Notes: a model not told the origin generated them from the letters alone. A stretch of 64,000 nt of DNA from Pseudomonas fluorescens (GCF_902497995.1 NZ_CABVII010000016.1:1-64000); one strand, 5' to 3'. Shown: positions 35,590 to 43,585, counted from the first letter of the stretch. Numbers and translations: made by a program.

Positions 35590-35694
35590 ATGAAAAACGC
35601 TGAAATCATAGCTCAGCTGAGAGCCGCTTCACAGTGCTCGATGAGTGAATCACAACGGGGCTTTGTAACCGCCCGTGCAGTCTGCTATGGATGA
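35590..35694 (+). CDS. small ORF of 34 residues, unknown
   Basis: MKNAEIIAQLRAAS... ends at a TGA after AVCYG. A GGGAG sequence lies 8 bases before the ATG. It is divergent from the dGTPase-like gene. The peptide has no signal or membrane segment. It could be a true small gene or the remnant of a longer one cut at the repeat element that begins about 35732. Confidence 0.35.
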   Translation: MKNAEIIAQLRAASQCSMSESQRGFVTARAVCYG

Positions 35695-35731
35695 AAAGTG
35701 GCTTTAAAGGTCCTAGGACGACCATAAAACT

Positions 35732-35830
35732 TCCTACATAAACCTCGGAATCCCTAACCTTGCCCGCCGTTCCGATGAAGCTTATAGTCCGTCCCGTCGC
35801 CCAAAATGGCGATTCAGGTTTGGCGACCTG
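35732..35830 (+). repeat. promoter-leader element, copy 1
   Basis: A unit shared with 37907-38001: TCCTACA..AACCTCGGAA, then TTATAGTCC, then two hairpins. Here TTGCCC (35760-35765), a 17-base spacer and TATAGT (35783-35788) form a good sigma-70 promoter. The hairpins are TCGCC/GGCGA (35797-35812) and CAGGT/ACCTG (35815-35830), at the expected 5' end of the RNA. Confidence 0.65.
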
Positions 35831-35878
35831 ACCACAGAGAATGCGAGGGCTCTACGCTTTATTGCAGGGGTCGTCGCA

Positions 35879-35966
35879 CCCGCAAAGCCGCTGTTATGGC
35901 GGCTGTGCGCGGGAGACCTTCGGGTCTGCCGGTGTTCTCTGTGCCGGTTCGCCAACCTGCGCACAG
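35879..35966 (+). promoter_or_regulatory. structured 5' leader of the small gene at 36032
   Basis: Three more hairpins follow copy 1 of the repeated unit: CCCGC/GCGGG enclosing AGCCGC/GCGGCT (35879-35913), AGACC-TTCG-GGTCT with a stable UUCG tetraloop (35914-35927), and CTGTGC with inner GGTT/AACC closing on GCACAG (35939-35966). With the first two, five hairpins precede the start codon over about 240 bases. This density suggests a regulatory leader or a small RNA; no known riboswitch was recognised. Confidence 0.55.
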
Positions 35967-36031
35967 CTGCCACCCAATCGTTTGGCGACGACTGAGTGAC
36001 GGCCTTGAGCCAATCAAACAGAGATCTTCAA

Positions 36032-36304
36032 ATGAATCGATACATGCCCCTCACCGGAATCGACCTGATCCCGGCCTCCCTGCTCATCGACACCCAAGCC
36101 CCCCTCGACGTCCTGCAAGCCATGGCTGACCATCGCATCCGCACGGTCACGCAAGTGCTGGAAAACATCGCGTACCGCGCCGAACTCGGCTGCGACACGG
36201 TGGTGCTGAAGGACTTTTCTCAGCTGTTGGCCATTCCGTTACGCGACGGCTGTGACTTGATGGACGTGATCGGTCGACGCTTGCGAGCGCAGGCGAAGGA
36301 GTAA
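36032..36304 (+). CDS. hypothetical protein, 90 residues
   Basis: MNRYMPLTGIDLIPASLLID... with no signal peptide, membrane segment or recognisable motif; mostly helical, with a basic C terminus (RRLRAQAKE). It has a plausible GAGA ribosome-binding sequence, a long structured leader with its own promoter, and a strong terminator directly after the stop. A 57-base stretch covering its last codons and the terminator recurs at 39656-39713. Function unknown. Confidence 0.6.
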   Translation: MNRYMPLTGIDLIPASLLIDTQAPLDVLQAMADHRIRTVTQVLENIAYRAELGCDTVVLKDFSQLLAIPLRDGCDLMDVIGRRLRAQAKE

Positions 36305-36337
36305 GTAAAAACGGGCGCCTCAAAGGGCGCCCGTTTC
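36281..36337 (+). repeat. gene tail plus terminator repeat, copy A
   Basis: TTGCGAGCGCAGGCGAAGG through the terminator is repeated at 39656-39713 with only a few mismatches and one inserted base. Copy A is the real 3' end of the small gene. Confidence 0.7.
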
Positions 36338-36338
36338 T
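36311..36338 (+). terminator. intrinsic terminator of the small gene
   Basis: ACGGGCGCC (36311-36319) pairs with GGCGCCCGT (36326-36334), followed by TTCT. It also has an A-run upstream. Confidence 0.75.
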
Positions 36339-36414
36339 GCAATTGCGACCTGTGCGTAAACGCGTCTGAAGGATCCTTTCGTGAACCCATTGACCGAAGT
36401 CACCGCACAAAAAA

Positions 36415-36526
36415 AATGTGAAATAAAATGTGCAGAAAACTTCATTTAGAAAGTCTTTAAAACCTCTACAGGCCAGTAAATTAGCGCTTGTTCATCAAGC
36501 CAGAATGTGAAATAAAATGTGCAGAA
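36415..36526 (+). promoter_or_regulatory. perfect 23-bp direct repeat in the Fic promoter
   Basis: AATGTGAAATAAAATGTGCA, ending GAA, occurs at 36415-36437 and again at 36504-36526. The 66 bases between are AT-rich and have no gene. The second copy lies 22 bases before the ATG. It may be a regulator's binding site pair or a recent duplication. Confidence 0.6.
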
Positions 36527-36548
36527 TTTGCGCACGGTACAGACCGGT

Positions 36549-37739
36549 ATGTCCCTGATCACATCAAAATCCTGGCTCGACCCGATTCTCCCTGACGCAT
36601 TGCCGCCGTCAATCATTGCTCTTGCAGACGCGTTGCCCAGGAAGACACAGTTTCTAGCTGGACGCCTGCCGCCTGAAACCGCTGCACGCCTCGGCCGTCT
36701 CCTGCAAATCACCAATACGTACTATTCGAACCTGATCGAAGGGCAATACACCGAGCCCGCCGATATGCAAAGAGCGCAAGCGGCGCCGGTCAAATACCGC
36801 AAACAGCTTAAAAACCTGGCGGTTGAACAGATGGCAGTGCAAGCATTGTTCGAACGGGCCTTGCGTCAGCGGGCGCCGTTTGCCTGGGGTGACATGTTTG
36901 CACCTGAGCTCGTGAGCACAACACACAAACGGCTTTTTCGGGGAGCCAGTGACACGGAACGGCTGTCAGATGGCTCAATCATGCAGCCCGGCATCCTGCG
37001 GTCCGGCACAGGCCAGAACGTCGTCGTGGGTAATCATGACGCACCGCACGCTTCAGCTGTAGACGGTATGCTTCAGCACCTTCAAGCAGGCTTCGGCCGG
37101 CAGACAGACCCGCGCCGTCAGCTCATTTCTGCGCTTGCCTACCATCATCGTCTCGCCTGGGTTCACCCCTTTGCCGACGGGAATGGTCGCGTTGCTCGGT
37201 TGGTCACTCACCTGCAATTAGTGAGTCTGGGGCTTAAGCCAACGCTCTGGTCACTGTCACGAGGCCTTGCAAGGCAGCATCAGAGTTACTACAGCGTTCT
37301 GACAATGGCGGACCGCCGAAGAGAGGGTGATCTGGATGGACGAGGCCAGCTGTCTCAGCGACGGTATTTCGAATTCATCGAGTTCATGCTCCAGGTTTGT
37401 CACGATCAGGTCGATTACATGACCGCAGCCGTAAACCCGTCCCAGCTTCGAGAGCGTGTGATACGCGCGTTTCGCTACAACGAGAAGCTTCAACAACAAG
37501 GCATTCGCCCGGAAAGTGCGCCAGCAATCGTTGCGCTGATCACCCAAGGAAGCCTGCCGCGCAACGAAATAAAGACCTTCACCGGCCTATCCTCACGCTT
37601 GGCAATCGATGAGCTTTCGCGACTGGTCAAAGTCGGCTTGGTGGAAAGTCGAACGCCTAAATCCCGGATCGTCACACCCGGCCTGCCCGCCTGGTTTGCC
37701 CAAGATATTTTTCCGGATTTACATCGACGGTTTCAATAG
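36549..37739 (+). CDS. Fic-domain protein, class II, with C-terminal winged helix
   Basis: About 396 residues. The catalytic motif is HPFADGNGRVAR (about residue 215), the full HxFx(D/E)GNGRxxR set. An inhibitory motif SNLIEG (SxxxEG) lies about residue 58, N-terminal to the core, which defines class II Fic proteins. The C-terminal part looks like a winged helix (LPRNEIKTFTGLSSRLAIDELSRL). Fic enzymes transfer AMP or related groups to protein Ser, Thr or Tyr. The start is set at 36549 (MSLITSKSW); a GTG at 36519 lies inside the direct repeat. Confidence 0.9.
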   Translation: MSLITSKSWLDPILPDALPPSIIALADALPRKTQFLAGRLPPETAARLGRLLQITNTYYSNLIEGQYTEPADMQRAQAAPVKYRKQLKNLAVEQMAVQALFERALRQRAPFAWGDMFAPELVSTTHKRLFRGASDTERLSDGSIMQPGILRSGTGQNVVVGNHDAPHASAVDGMLQHLQAGFGRQTDPRRQLISALAYHHRLAWVHPFADGNGRVARLVTHLQLVSLGLKPTLWSLSRGLARQHQSYYSVLTMADRRREGDLDGRGQLSQRRYFEFIEFMLQVCHDQVDYMTAAVNPSQLRERVIRAFRYNEKLQQQGIRPESAPAIVALITQGSLPRNEIKTFTGLSSRLAIDELSRLVKVGLVESRTPKSRIVTPGLPAWFAQDIFPDLHRRFQ

Positions 37740-37906
37740 TCCACGCGAGTACACGCGCCCTCGAAGCCGGCCGCTGTGACCGTGGGGAGGAATCCGCGCC
37801 TGTTTCGGTATTTGGATAAGCGTGAGCGATGCCTGCTTTCGAAGCGGACTCACCAAGCGGCATTTTCTGCGGCACATTCCAGCGTCCTGCCTGCATTCCA
37901 TATCGG

Positions 37907-38001
37907 TCCTACAGCAACCTCGGAAATCGCTCATATCGCCCATGAAGCGATAACTCTTATAGTCCACCCCTCGCCACCCGGCGATCAGGTTTGGAGACCC
38001 G
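37907..38001 (+). repeat. promoter-leader element, copy 2
   Basis: Repeats copy 1: TCCTACA..AACCTCGGAA at 37907-37925, TTATAGTCC ending 37965 (TATAGT at 37958-37963), hairpin TCGCC/GGCGA (37971-37984) and CAGGT/ACCCG (37986-38001). Loop lengths differ from copy 1 while the stems are kept. It lies just ahead of the small zinc-ribbon gene. The preceding 165 bases after the Fic gene show no gene. Confidence 0.65.
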
Positions 38002-38036
38002 CAGATTGGATCAGAAGCGTACATCGGTGAGTGCCC

Positions 38037-38276
38037 ATGAAACTTCTTTTCGAAGGTGATCGCGGCAAGGCTCTCTGTGAGCATTGTCAGCAGGTTGTCA
38101 CTACCACTTATGTCCGCCGGGGCGTCCCTTTCAGTGACGGTCAAGGCGAGGCCAAGCAGATTTTGGTTGGGGTTTGTGAGGGGTGTGACGCTGTCGTTGC
38201 AATCCCTGCGCAATCCACTCCGGCTATCAAGGAAGCGAATACCGTACAGCGGGCCTTTCTTGAACCCGCTTTTTAA
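38037..38276 (+). CDS. small zinc-ribbon protein, 79 residues
   Basis: Two Cys pairs (CEHC at 14-17 and CEGC near 47-50) separated by TTYVRRGVPFSDGQGEAKQI recall the YgiT/MqsA N-terminal zinc finger. The DNA-binding half of MqsA is absent. No toxin adjoins it. ATG at 38037 is preferred over GTG at 38031. It has a copy of the promoter-leader element 36 bases upstream. Confidence 0.65.
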   Translation: MKLLFEGDRGKALCEHCQQVVTTTYVRRGVPFSDGQGEAKQILVGVCEGCDAVVAIPAQSTPAIKEANTVQRAFLEPAF

Positions 38277-38302
38277 GGTCGTATCGCCAGTACATAGGCG
38301 CC

Positions 38303-38629
38303 TCACAGCCCTATAAACCTGAACAGCCACAACCCCCCCATCCCAACCGCCAACGTCAAAACCGTATTGCGAGTCTGCCACGCAACCCACGCCGCCATAA
38401 TGGCCGCCGGTATCTGCGGGTTACTCAACACGAATTCACCCTGCCCATTGGGGTACACCACGGCTGGCAGCACCAGGGCTGCCAGCACACTGGCCGGTAC
38501 GTACAGCAAGGCCCGTCTCAGCACCGACGGGATGCGCAACCGGCCATACAGTTCGACAAAGGAAAGACGCATGGCGAAGGTTCCCAGGCCGACCGCCAGG
38601 AACAGTCCCCACATGGCTAGATCACTCAT
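38303..38629 (-). CDS. azlD: AzlD-family transporter subunit
   Basis: About 108 residues with four hydrophobic segments; AVGLGTFAMRLSF and RRALLYVPASVLAALVLPAVV are AzlD-like. It overlaps azlC by 4 bases. With AzlC it forms a branched-chain or aromatic amino-acid exporter. Confidence 0.88.
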   Translation of the reverse strand: MSDLAMWGLFLAVGLGTFAMRLSFVELYGRLRIPSVLRRALLYVPASVLAALVLPAVVYPNGQGEFVLSNPQIPAAIMAAWVAWQTRNTVLTLAVGMGGLWLFRFIGL

Positions 38630-39366
38630 CGCGTCTCCCTCTCGACGTCAGGGGTCGGCGCACCGCTCAATGGGCGTTTGCGAACACTCTCGATCACCAG
38701 ACCCGCGATGACACCGCCGATGGAAGCGGTGACCAGCCCAAGGTTGTACGGCATATCGATCGCAATCGCGGCGAGCAGCCCGCCGACCGTGGCGGCGCCC
38801 AGGGTTGCCGCGCTACGTAGGCCGGGAACCAGCAGCGCCAGGAAAGAAAGCGGTATGGCAAAGCTCAATGACCAGGTCTCGGGGATGCTGGCACCCAGAT
38901 AGATGCCCGCCAATACTGACAATTGCCAGGACAGCCACATGGCAACAGCGGTGCCGGCATAGTAGTAGTGAGCAAATGGCCCCAGTTCGCCTGAGGAAAG
39001 CTTGAGACTGCACAGCGCGTAGGACTGGTCCGAAAGCATGTAGGACAGCGGCCACGTCCAGCGTCGGGGCAAGTGGTGCAGATGGGGGGCCAGTGACGCG
39101 CTGTACATGATGAAGCGCAAGTTGATGACCAGGGCGGTGACCACGATCGCCAGGGGCACAATGCCCGTATGGAGCAGTTGCAGGGCGACCATCTGCGCGG
39201 ATCCGGAGTAGAACAGCAGCGTCATGCCCATGGTCGTACCCGGCGACAGGCCCATGTTGATCGCCATGACCCCCGTCAGCAAGCCAAAAGGCACGACACC
39301 GGGGCTCAATGGAATCAGCGCCCGGACACCTTGCATGAACGCTTCCCTTCCTGATCGGTACGGCAT
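38626..39366 (-). CDS. azlC: AzlC-family amino acid exporter subunit
   Basis: About 246 residues with seven or so membrane segments. LSPGVVPFGLLTGVMAI, LLFYSGSAQMVALQLL and INLRFIMYSASLAPHL are AzlC family marks. It is the first gene of the azlCD operon; the LysR remnant beside it may be its lost regulator. Confidence 0.88.
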   Translation of the reverse strand: MPYRSGREAFMQGVRALIPLSPGVVPFGLLTGVMAINMGLSPGTTMGMTLLFYSGSAQMVALQLLHTGIVPLAIVVTALVINLRFIMYSASLAPHLHHLPRRWTWPLSYMLSDQSYALCSLKLSSGELGPFAHYYYAGTAVAMWLSWQLSVLAGIYLGASIPETWSLSFAIPLSFLALLVPGLRSAATLGAATVGGLLAAIAIDMPYNLGLVTASIGGVIAGLVIESVRKRPLSGAPTPDVERETR

Positions 39367-39408
39367 CTCGACTCCTTGTTATTTTGTTCGCGCTACCGGT
39401 TCGATTGA

Positions 39409-39615
39409 CCGTACGCCGGCCGGTCTGAAGCTGGATACTACTTCAGCGGCAATGACTACAGCCTGCTCGTGCAAATGGCGCTGGATAACCAAGGGCTCGC
39501 TTTAGACTGGGATCATCTGGTGAGGCATATGGTACAGCAGGGGCGCCTGGTTCGGCCGGTGACGGAGGCGATGACGCTCAGGGAGGCGGTTCAGTATTTG
39601 ATGATCGATGAGTAG
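39409..39615 (+). pseudogene. C-terminal remnant of a LysR-type regulator
   Basis: The frame GYYFSGNDYSLLVQMALDNQ through GLALDWDHLV and LVRPV matches the end of the LysR effector-binding domain. A stop at 39406-39408 lies in frame just before it and no helix-turn-helix part is present. It is divergent from azlC, where a regulator would be expected, so it is probably the relic of the azlCD regulator. Confidence 0.65.
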
Positions 39616-39655
39616 AAGGCAGAGGATCCGGCGTGTGGGCGTTTGAAGGATTGGC

Positions 39656-39713
39656 TTGCGAGCGCAGGCGAAGGCGTAAGTAAAAACGGGCGCCTCAATG
39701 GGTGCCCGGTTTC
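39656..39713 (+). repeat. gene tail plus terminator repeat, copy B
   Basis: Matches 36281-36337 (last codons of the 90-residue protein plus terminator). The rest of the gene is missing here. The hairpin ACGGGCGCC...GGGTGCCCGGT with TTTC is kept in slightly weakened form. Confidence 0.7.
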
Positions 39714-39736
39714 ATTAGACCACTAAACAGGGCATT

Positions 39737-39952
39737 TCAGAGCTTGGCGATCGAGACTTCGGTGGATTTGACGAAGGCAATCACCTCGCTCCCCACTTTC
39801 AATTCAAGATCGCGCACTGAACGGGTAGTAATCACCGAAGTGACGATGCCGGAGGCGGTTTGCACATCGATTTCGGAGACCACTTCGCCTGTCACAATTT
39901 CCTTGATGACGCCCTTGAACTGGTTGCGGACGTTGATCGCTTTGATGGTCAT
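39737..39952 (-). CDS. molbindin-like TOBE-domain protein
   Basis: About 71 residues, a single Mop/TOBE domain: IKAINVRNQFKGVIKEIVTGEVVSEIDV and SVITTRSVRDLELKVGSEVIAFVKSTEVSI. Such proteins bind molybdate or tungstate as hexamers and store it. It would serve the molybdoenzymes of the cell. The following 150 bases are AT-rich with palindromes. Confidence 0.88.
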   Translation of the reverse strand: MTIKAINVRNQFKGVIKEIVTGEVVSEIDVQTASGIVTSVITTRSVRDLELKVGSEVIAFVKSTEVSIAKL

Positions 39953-39979
39953 GATGAGGCTTCCTGTCTGATGTCGAAT

Positions 39980-40060
39980 ACATCCGCACGGATGTGCAGG
40001 CCTTCAAAATGAACCACCCAAGCCAATATCAAAAGGAATATATATTTATTTTGTTATTCC
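39980..40060 (-). promoter_or_regulatory. palindromes upstream of the molbindin gene
   Basis: ACATCCG-CA-CGGATGT at 39980-39995 is a perfect palindrome 28 bases ahead of the start. GGAATA...TATTCC at 40035-40060 encloses an AT-rich 14-base centre. Both lie in the presumed promoter; a metal-responsive regulator is one possibility. Confidence 0.45.
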
Positions 40061-40102
40061 TAAATAGAATATAAAAACCGACAGTCACTCCCTGAAAATC
40101 AT

Positions 40103-41365
40103 TTACCAAAGCGCCAGGGTATAGCTGACGATCAGGCGGTTCTCATCCAGATCATTACCGAAGTTCGAACGCACTGTTGCGTTGCGCCATTTAAGGCCGA
40201 GCCCTTTCAACGTACCGTCCTGCACCACGTAAGCGATATCGGTGTTGCGCTCCCATTCCTTGCCTTCACCCGGCGCAGTGCGTTGCACATTGTCGCCAGA
40301 AATGTAGCGGGTCATGAAGGTCAACCCCGGCACACCGAGGGCGGCAAAGTTGTAGTCGTAGCGCGCTTGCCAGGAATGTTCGTCGATGTTGGCGAAGTCA
40401 CCGATCTGCACGAAGTTGACCAGGTACGGGTCGCTGCGCCCGATATACGGAAACGGATCGTCGCCGCTCATGCGCTGATAGCCAAAGCCCAACGCATGAC
40501 CGCCCAGGCTATAGGTGAACAACGCACCGAAGGCCTGGTTGTCGATATCACGAAAGTTGCCGTCTTCGGTACTGCGCGCATAGCGCACGTCGCTCTTGAG
40601 CGACTGGCCGGCGCCCAGGTCCAGCAAGTGCACAAGCCCGAGATAATTTTGCTGGTAGATGTTTTCAAGCACGCCGTAGCGGTATTGCGCGGTCAGGTTT
40701 GGCAGGAACTGATAGTCAGCCCCGGCAAACTGAAACTTGTCGCTTTGCCCGCCAATGCGGTTGGCGGTCATGTCCTGATAGTCGGTGGAGTCGACAAAAT
40801 TGATCTGCGTGAGCTGACCGGCCGTGAGCTTCAAACGATCGATTTCCTGCACATTCACCAGACCGCCCTTGAATGTGCTCGGCAACAGGCGGGTATCGTT
40901 GGAATTCACCACCGGGTCCTTGATCTGCAATGTCCCGAACTTCAGGGTGCTGTTGGACACGCGCATTTTGCCCGTCAGGCCTAACTCGCCATAGCGATCC
41001 TGTGAGCCGCCGGACAAATCTGGAGGCAACAAGTTGGTACCGGCCGTACCGCCGCCGGAGTCCAGTTTGAAACCGGCCATGCCCAAAACATCCAGGCCAA
41101 ACCCAAACGTGCCAGCGGTGTAACCCGACTCCATCCGCAACAGAAAACCCTGCGCCCATTCCTCGGCCTTGTCGCGCGAACCGTCCTGGCGAAAGTCACG
41201 GTTGAAGTAGAAGTTGCGCGCTTCCAGGCTGCCTTTACTGTCCGCCACGAAATCCGCCTGAGCGGCCGGTGCACAGAGCAAGCTCAAGCCGAGCAATGTG
41301 CCAGCCGGGGCGTACCCCTTGAATGGGCGGGTGCGACCCGCTTTTGAAGGCACGTGAACAGTCAT
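40103..41365 (-). CDS. OprD-family outer-membrane porin
   Basis: About 420 residues. A signal peptide (LLGLSLLCAPAAQA) is followed by the OprD start (FVADSKGSLEARNFYFNRDFR), the substrate loop regions, and a C-terminal strand ending in Trp (LIVSYTLALW). OprD porins take up small carboxylates or amino acids. It is divergent from the LysR gene at 41633, which probably controls it. ATG at 41365 is chosen; longer frames lack a signal. Confidence 0.9.
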   Translation of the reverse strand: MTVHVPSKAGRTRPFKGYAPAGTLLGLSLLCAPAAQADFVADSKGSLEARNFYFNRDFRQDGSRDKAEEWAQGFLLRMESGYTAGTFGFGLDVLGMAGFKLDSGGGTAGTNLLPPDLSGGSQDRYGELGLTGKMRVSNSTLKFGTLQIKDPVVNSNDTRLLPSTFKGGLVNVQEIDRLKLTAGQLTQINFVDSTDYQDMTANRIGGQSDKFQFAGADYQFLPNLTAQYRYGVLENIYQQNYLGLVHLLDLGAGQSLKSDVRYARSTEDGNFRDIDNQAFGALFTYSLGGHALGFGYQRMSGDDPFPYIGRSDPYLVNFVQIGDFANIDEHSWQARYDYNFAALGVPGLTFMTRYISGDNVQRTAPGEGKEWERNTDIAYVVQDGTLKGLGLKWRNATVRSNFGNDLDENRLIVSYTLALW

Positions 41366-41632
41366 GATGTTTTCCAAGGAAGAAGTTCCTGCAGCAGCAA
41401 GCGAAGATGACGGACACGCCTCATTGTTTTTTTGTGAAGGCGTTGTCGTTGGGGGGCGGACGCAGCGACCTGCGTCGTGGAGCGGATTCTTCGTGTCGGG
41501 GCAGAACGGCGTCAAACGGGAAAAAGACGAGGTTATGCATAAGAAAATTTGATGGCCGCGAAGGCGGACTCTGGAGTAACAATTGCAACCCGCCCCTTCA
41601 TTACAAGAGCCACAAGCGCCAAGGGAACCGCC

Positions 41633-42580
41633 ATGAACCTCAAATTCCTCGAAACCTTCGTCTGGGTCGCCCGCCTGCAAAGCTTCAGCCTGACCGCCGA
41701 GAAAATGTTCAGCACTCAGGCAGCGATCTCCAGCCGGATCGCCGCGTTGGAAGACGAGCTGGGCCTGCGCCTGTTCGTGCGTGATTCACGCGGGGTGTCG
41801 CTGACGCCCGAAGGTCTCAAGGTGCTCGACTATGCCGAGCAGATGCTCGAGGTTCAGCGTGCGCTGAAACACTCGCTGGACAACACCAGCCCGCAGCAGG
41901 GCCTGGTGCGCATCGGCGTGATGGATACGGTGATTCACACCTGGCTCAGCCCGTTGATGTCGACCCTGATGCAGACCTTCCCGGCCGTGGAAATCGAGAT
42001 CACTGCCGACGCCGCGCGCAATCTCTGCGAGCAATTGAAAAAGGGCTACCTGGACATCGTTTTTCAGACTGACCTGATCCGCCACGAAAGCGTGCGCAAC
42101 CTCGAGCTGGCGCACTACCCCATGCACTGGATCGCCGCCAGCAACTCGATCTATGCCCGGCCTTATGCCTCGCTCACCGAGATGGCCGGTGAGCGCATCA
42201 TTACCTTCGTCAAACACTCACGACCGCATCAGGATGTGCTCAACCTGTTGCACGCCCATGGCATCGGCGCACCACGCGTCAGTTGCGTCAACTCGGTGTC
42301 GGCCATGACCCGGCTGATTCGTGACGGTTTCGGTATCGGCGCCTTGCCGGCGGCACTGGTGGCCAAACCCCTGGCCAGCGGCGAGCTGATACAGCTGGAT
42401 CCCGGCAGTCGCTTGCCGCAACTGGATGTCGTGGCCTCGTGGCGCGCCGGGGTCGGCCTGGAACTGATCGAGAACATCGTCGAGATGAGCCGTCAGGTGG
42501 TCTGCCAATACGCCGCGGATGTCGGGCCGTTATTCATGGTGCCGGCACCGGGCCTCGACAGCCGACCACCCCTTGAATAA
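41633..42580 (+). CDS. LysR-family transcriptional regulator
   Basis: About 315 residues. The N-terminal winged helix (MNLKFLETFVWVARLQSFSL, then STQAAISSRIAALEDELGLRLF) is followed by the periplasmic-binding-like effector domain (about residues 90-300). AAGGGA precedes the start. It is divergent from oprD and precedes a DUF1445 gene on the same strand, so it likely activates both. Confidence 0.9.
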   Translation: MNLKFLETFVWVARLQSFSLTAEKMFSTQAAISSRIAALEDELGLRLFVRDSRGVSLTPEGLKVLDYAEQMLEVQRALKHSLDNTSPQQGLVRIGVMDTVIHTWLSPLMSTLMQTFPAVEIEITADAARNLCEQLKKGYLDIVFQTDLIRHESVRNLELAHYPMHWIAASNSIYARPYASLTEMAGERIITFVKHSRPHQDVLNLLHAHGIGAPRVSCVNSVSAMTRLIRDGFGIGALPAALVAKPLASGELIQLDPGSRLPQLDVVASWRAGVGLELIENIVEMSRQVVCQYAADVGPLFMVPAPGLDSRPPLE

Positions 42581-42668
42581 CTTTTAGTTGTTTGGGGGCA
42601 ACAACATTCCTTGTTGGACGGCATCACCGTGGTTTTCTAAAAAGGATCAACGAACCTGCCGAGATGCC

Positions 42669-43475
42669 ATGATGAATCAACCCGCCCCGTCCTTCGAACA
42701 ACTGCAGCGCAGCACCCCTCTCGCCCTGCGTCAAAGCATCGCCGCCGGGCACTATCAGGGTCACACCAGCGGCTTGGGCCAAGGCCGGGTGCAAGCCAAT
42801 ATCGTGATACTGCCCAGTGATTGGGCCAACGAGTTCCTCAGGTATTGCACCCTCAACCGTCAAGCCTGCCCGTTGCTCGACATTACCGAACCGGGTGATC
42901 CGTACTTTCGCAATCTCGGGACAGCCATTGATATTCGCCATGATGTGCCTCGATACAGGGTTTATCGCCACGGCGAACTGAGCGAAGAACCGCTGGATAT
43001 CGAGCACCTTTGGCAGGATGACCTGGTGGCCTTCGCCATCGGCTGCTCGTTCTCCTTCGAACAACCGCTGCTGGATGCCGGCATCCCCCTCAAGCACATC
43101 GATCTGGGGCGCAATGTTGCCATGTACCAGACCAACATCGACACACGCCCCACCGCTCGCCTCGGTGGCAAGCTGGTGGTGAGCATGCGACCGATGAAAG
43201 CCGCAGCCGCCATCCAGGCCATTCAAATCACCGCGCGCATGCCCAACGTCCACGGCGCTCCCGTGCACATCGGTGATCCGTCGCTGATCGGCATCCACGC
43301 GCTCGACACTCCGGACTATGGTGACGCCGTCCCCATTGAAGCTGACGAAATACCGGTGTTCTGGGCGTGCGGCGTGACACCTCAATCGGTGGTGCAGGCC
43401 TCACGCCCGCCACTGTGCATCACCCACTCCCCCGGCTGCATGCTAGTGACGGATTTGTACAACAGTGCTGTGTAA
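42669..43475 (+). CDS. DUF1445 putative hydro-lyase
   Basis: About 268 residues of the YcsI/D-glutamate cyclase family: GQGRVQANIVILPSDWANEF, FAIGCSFSFEQPLLDAGIPL, MRPMKAA, and GDAVPIEADEIPVFWACGVTPQ. Members are hydro-lyases acting on hydroxy or amino acids, often encoded with 5-oxoprolinase or hydroxypyruvate genes. A remnant of a hydroxypyruvate isomerase follows directly. Confidence 0.85.
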   Translation: MMNQPAPSFEQLQRSTPLALRQSIAAGHYQGHTSGLGQGRVQANIVILPSDWANEFLRYCTLNRQACPLLDITEPGDPYFRNLGTAIDIRHDVPRYRVYRHGELSEEPLDIEHLWQDDLVAFAIGCSFSFEQPLLDAGIPLKHIDLGRNVAMYQTNIDTRPTARLGGKLVVSMRPMKAAAAIQAIQITARMPNVHGAPVHIGDPSLIGIHALDTPDYGDAVPIEADEIPVFWACGVTPQSVVQASRPPLCITHSPGCMLVTDLYNSAV

Positions 43476-43508
43476 ATGCGCGGGTGGCGCTTGAGTGACG
43501 TGGCGACG

Positions 43509-43585
43509 AAGCTGCGGCGGGATTTCGCCGGCATCGGGCATATCCAGATCGCCGGAGTGCCGGATCGCCACGAACCGGACATCAC
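43509..43585 (+). pseudogene. fragment of a hydroxypyruvate isomerase gene
   Basis: The frame FAGIGHIQIAGVPDRHEPD matches the active-site stretch of the Hyi/OtnI TIM-barrel family, flanked by sequence with no further similarity. It is a short relic downstream of the DUF1445 gene, suggesting a lost partner in the same pathway. Confidence 0.5.

Noticed and set aside
35806..36129. Plus-strand frame of 107 codons across the structured leader
   Set aside because: It runs through five hairpins, has a composition rich in Arg and Pro, and overlaps the better-supported gene at 36032 in another frame.
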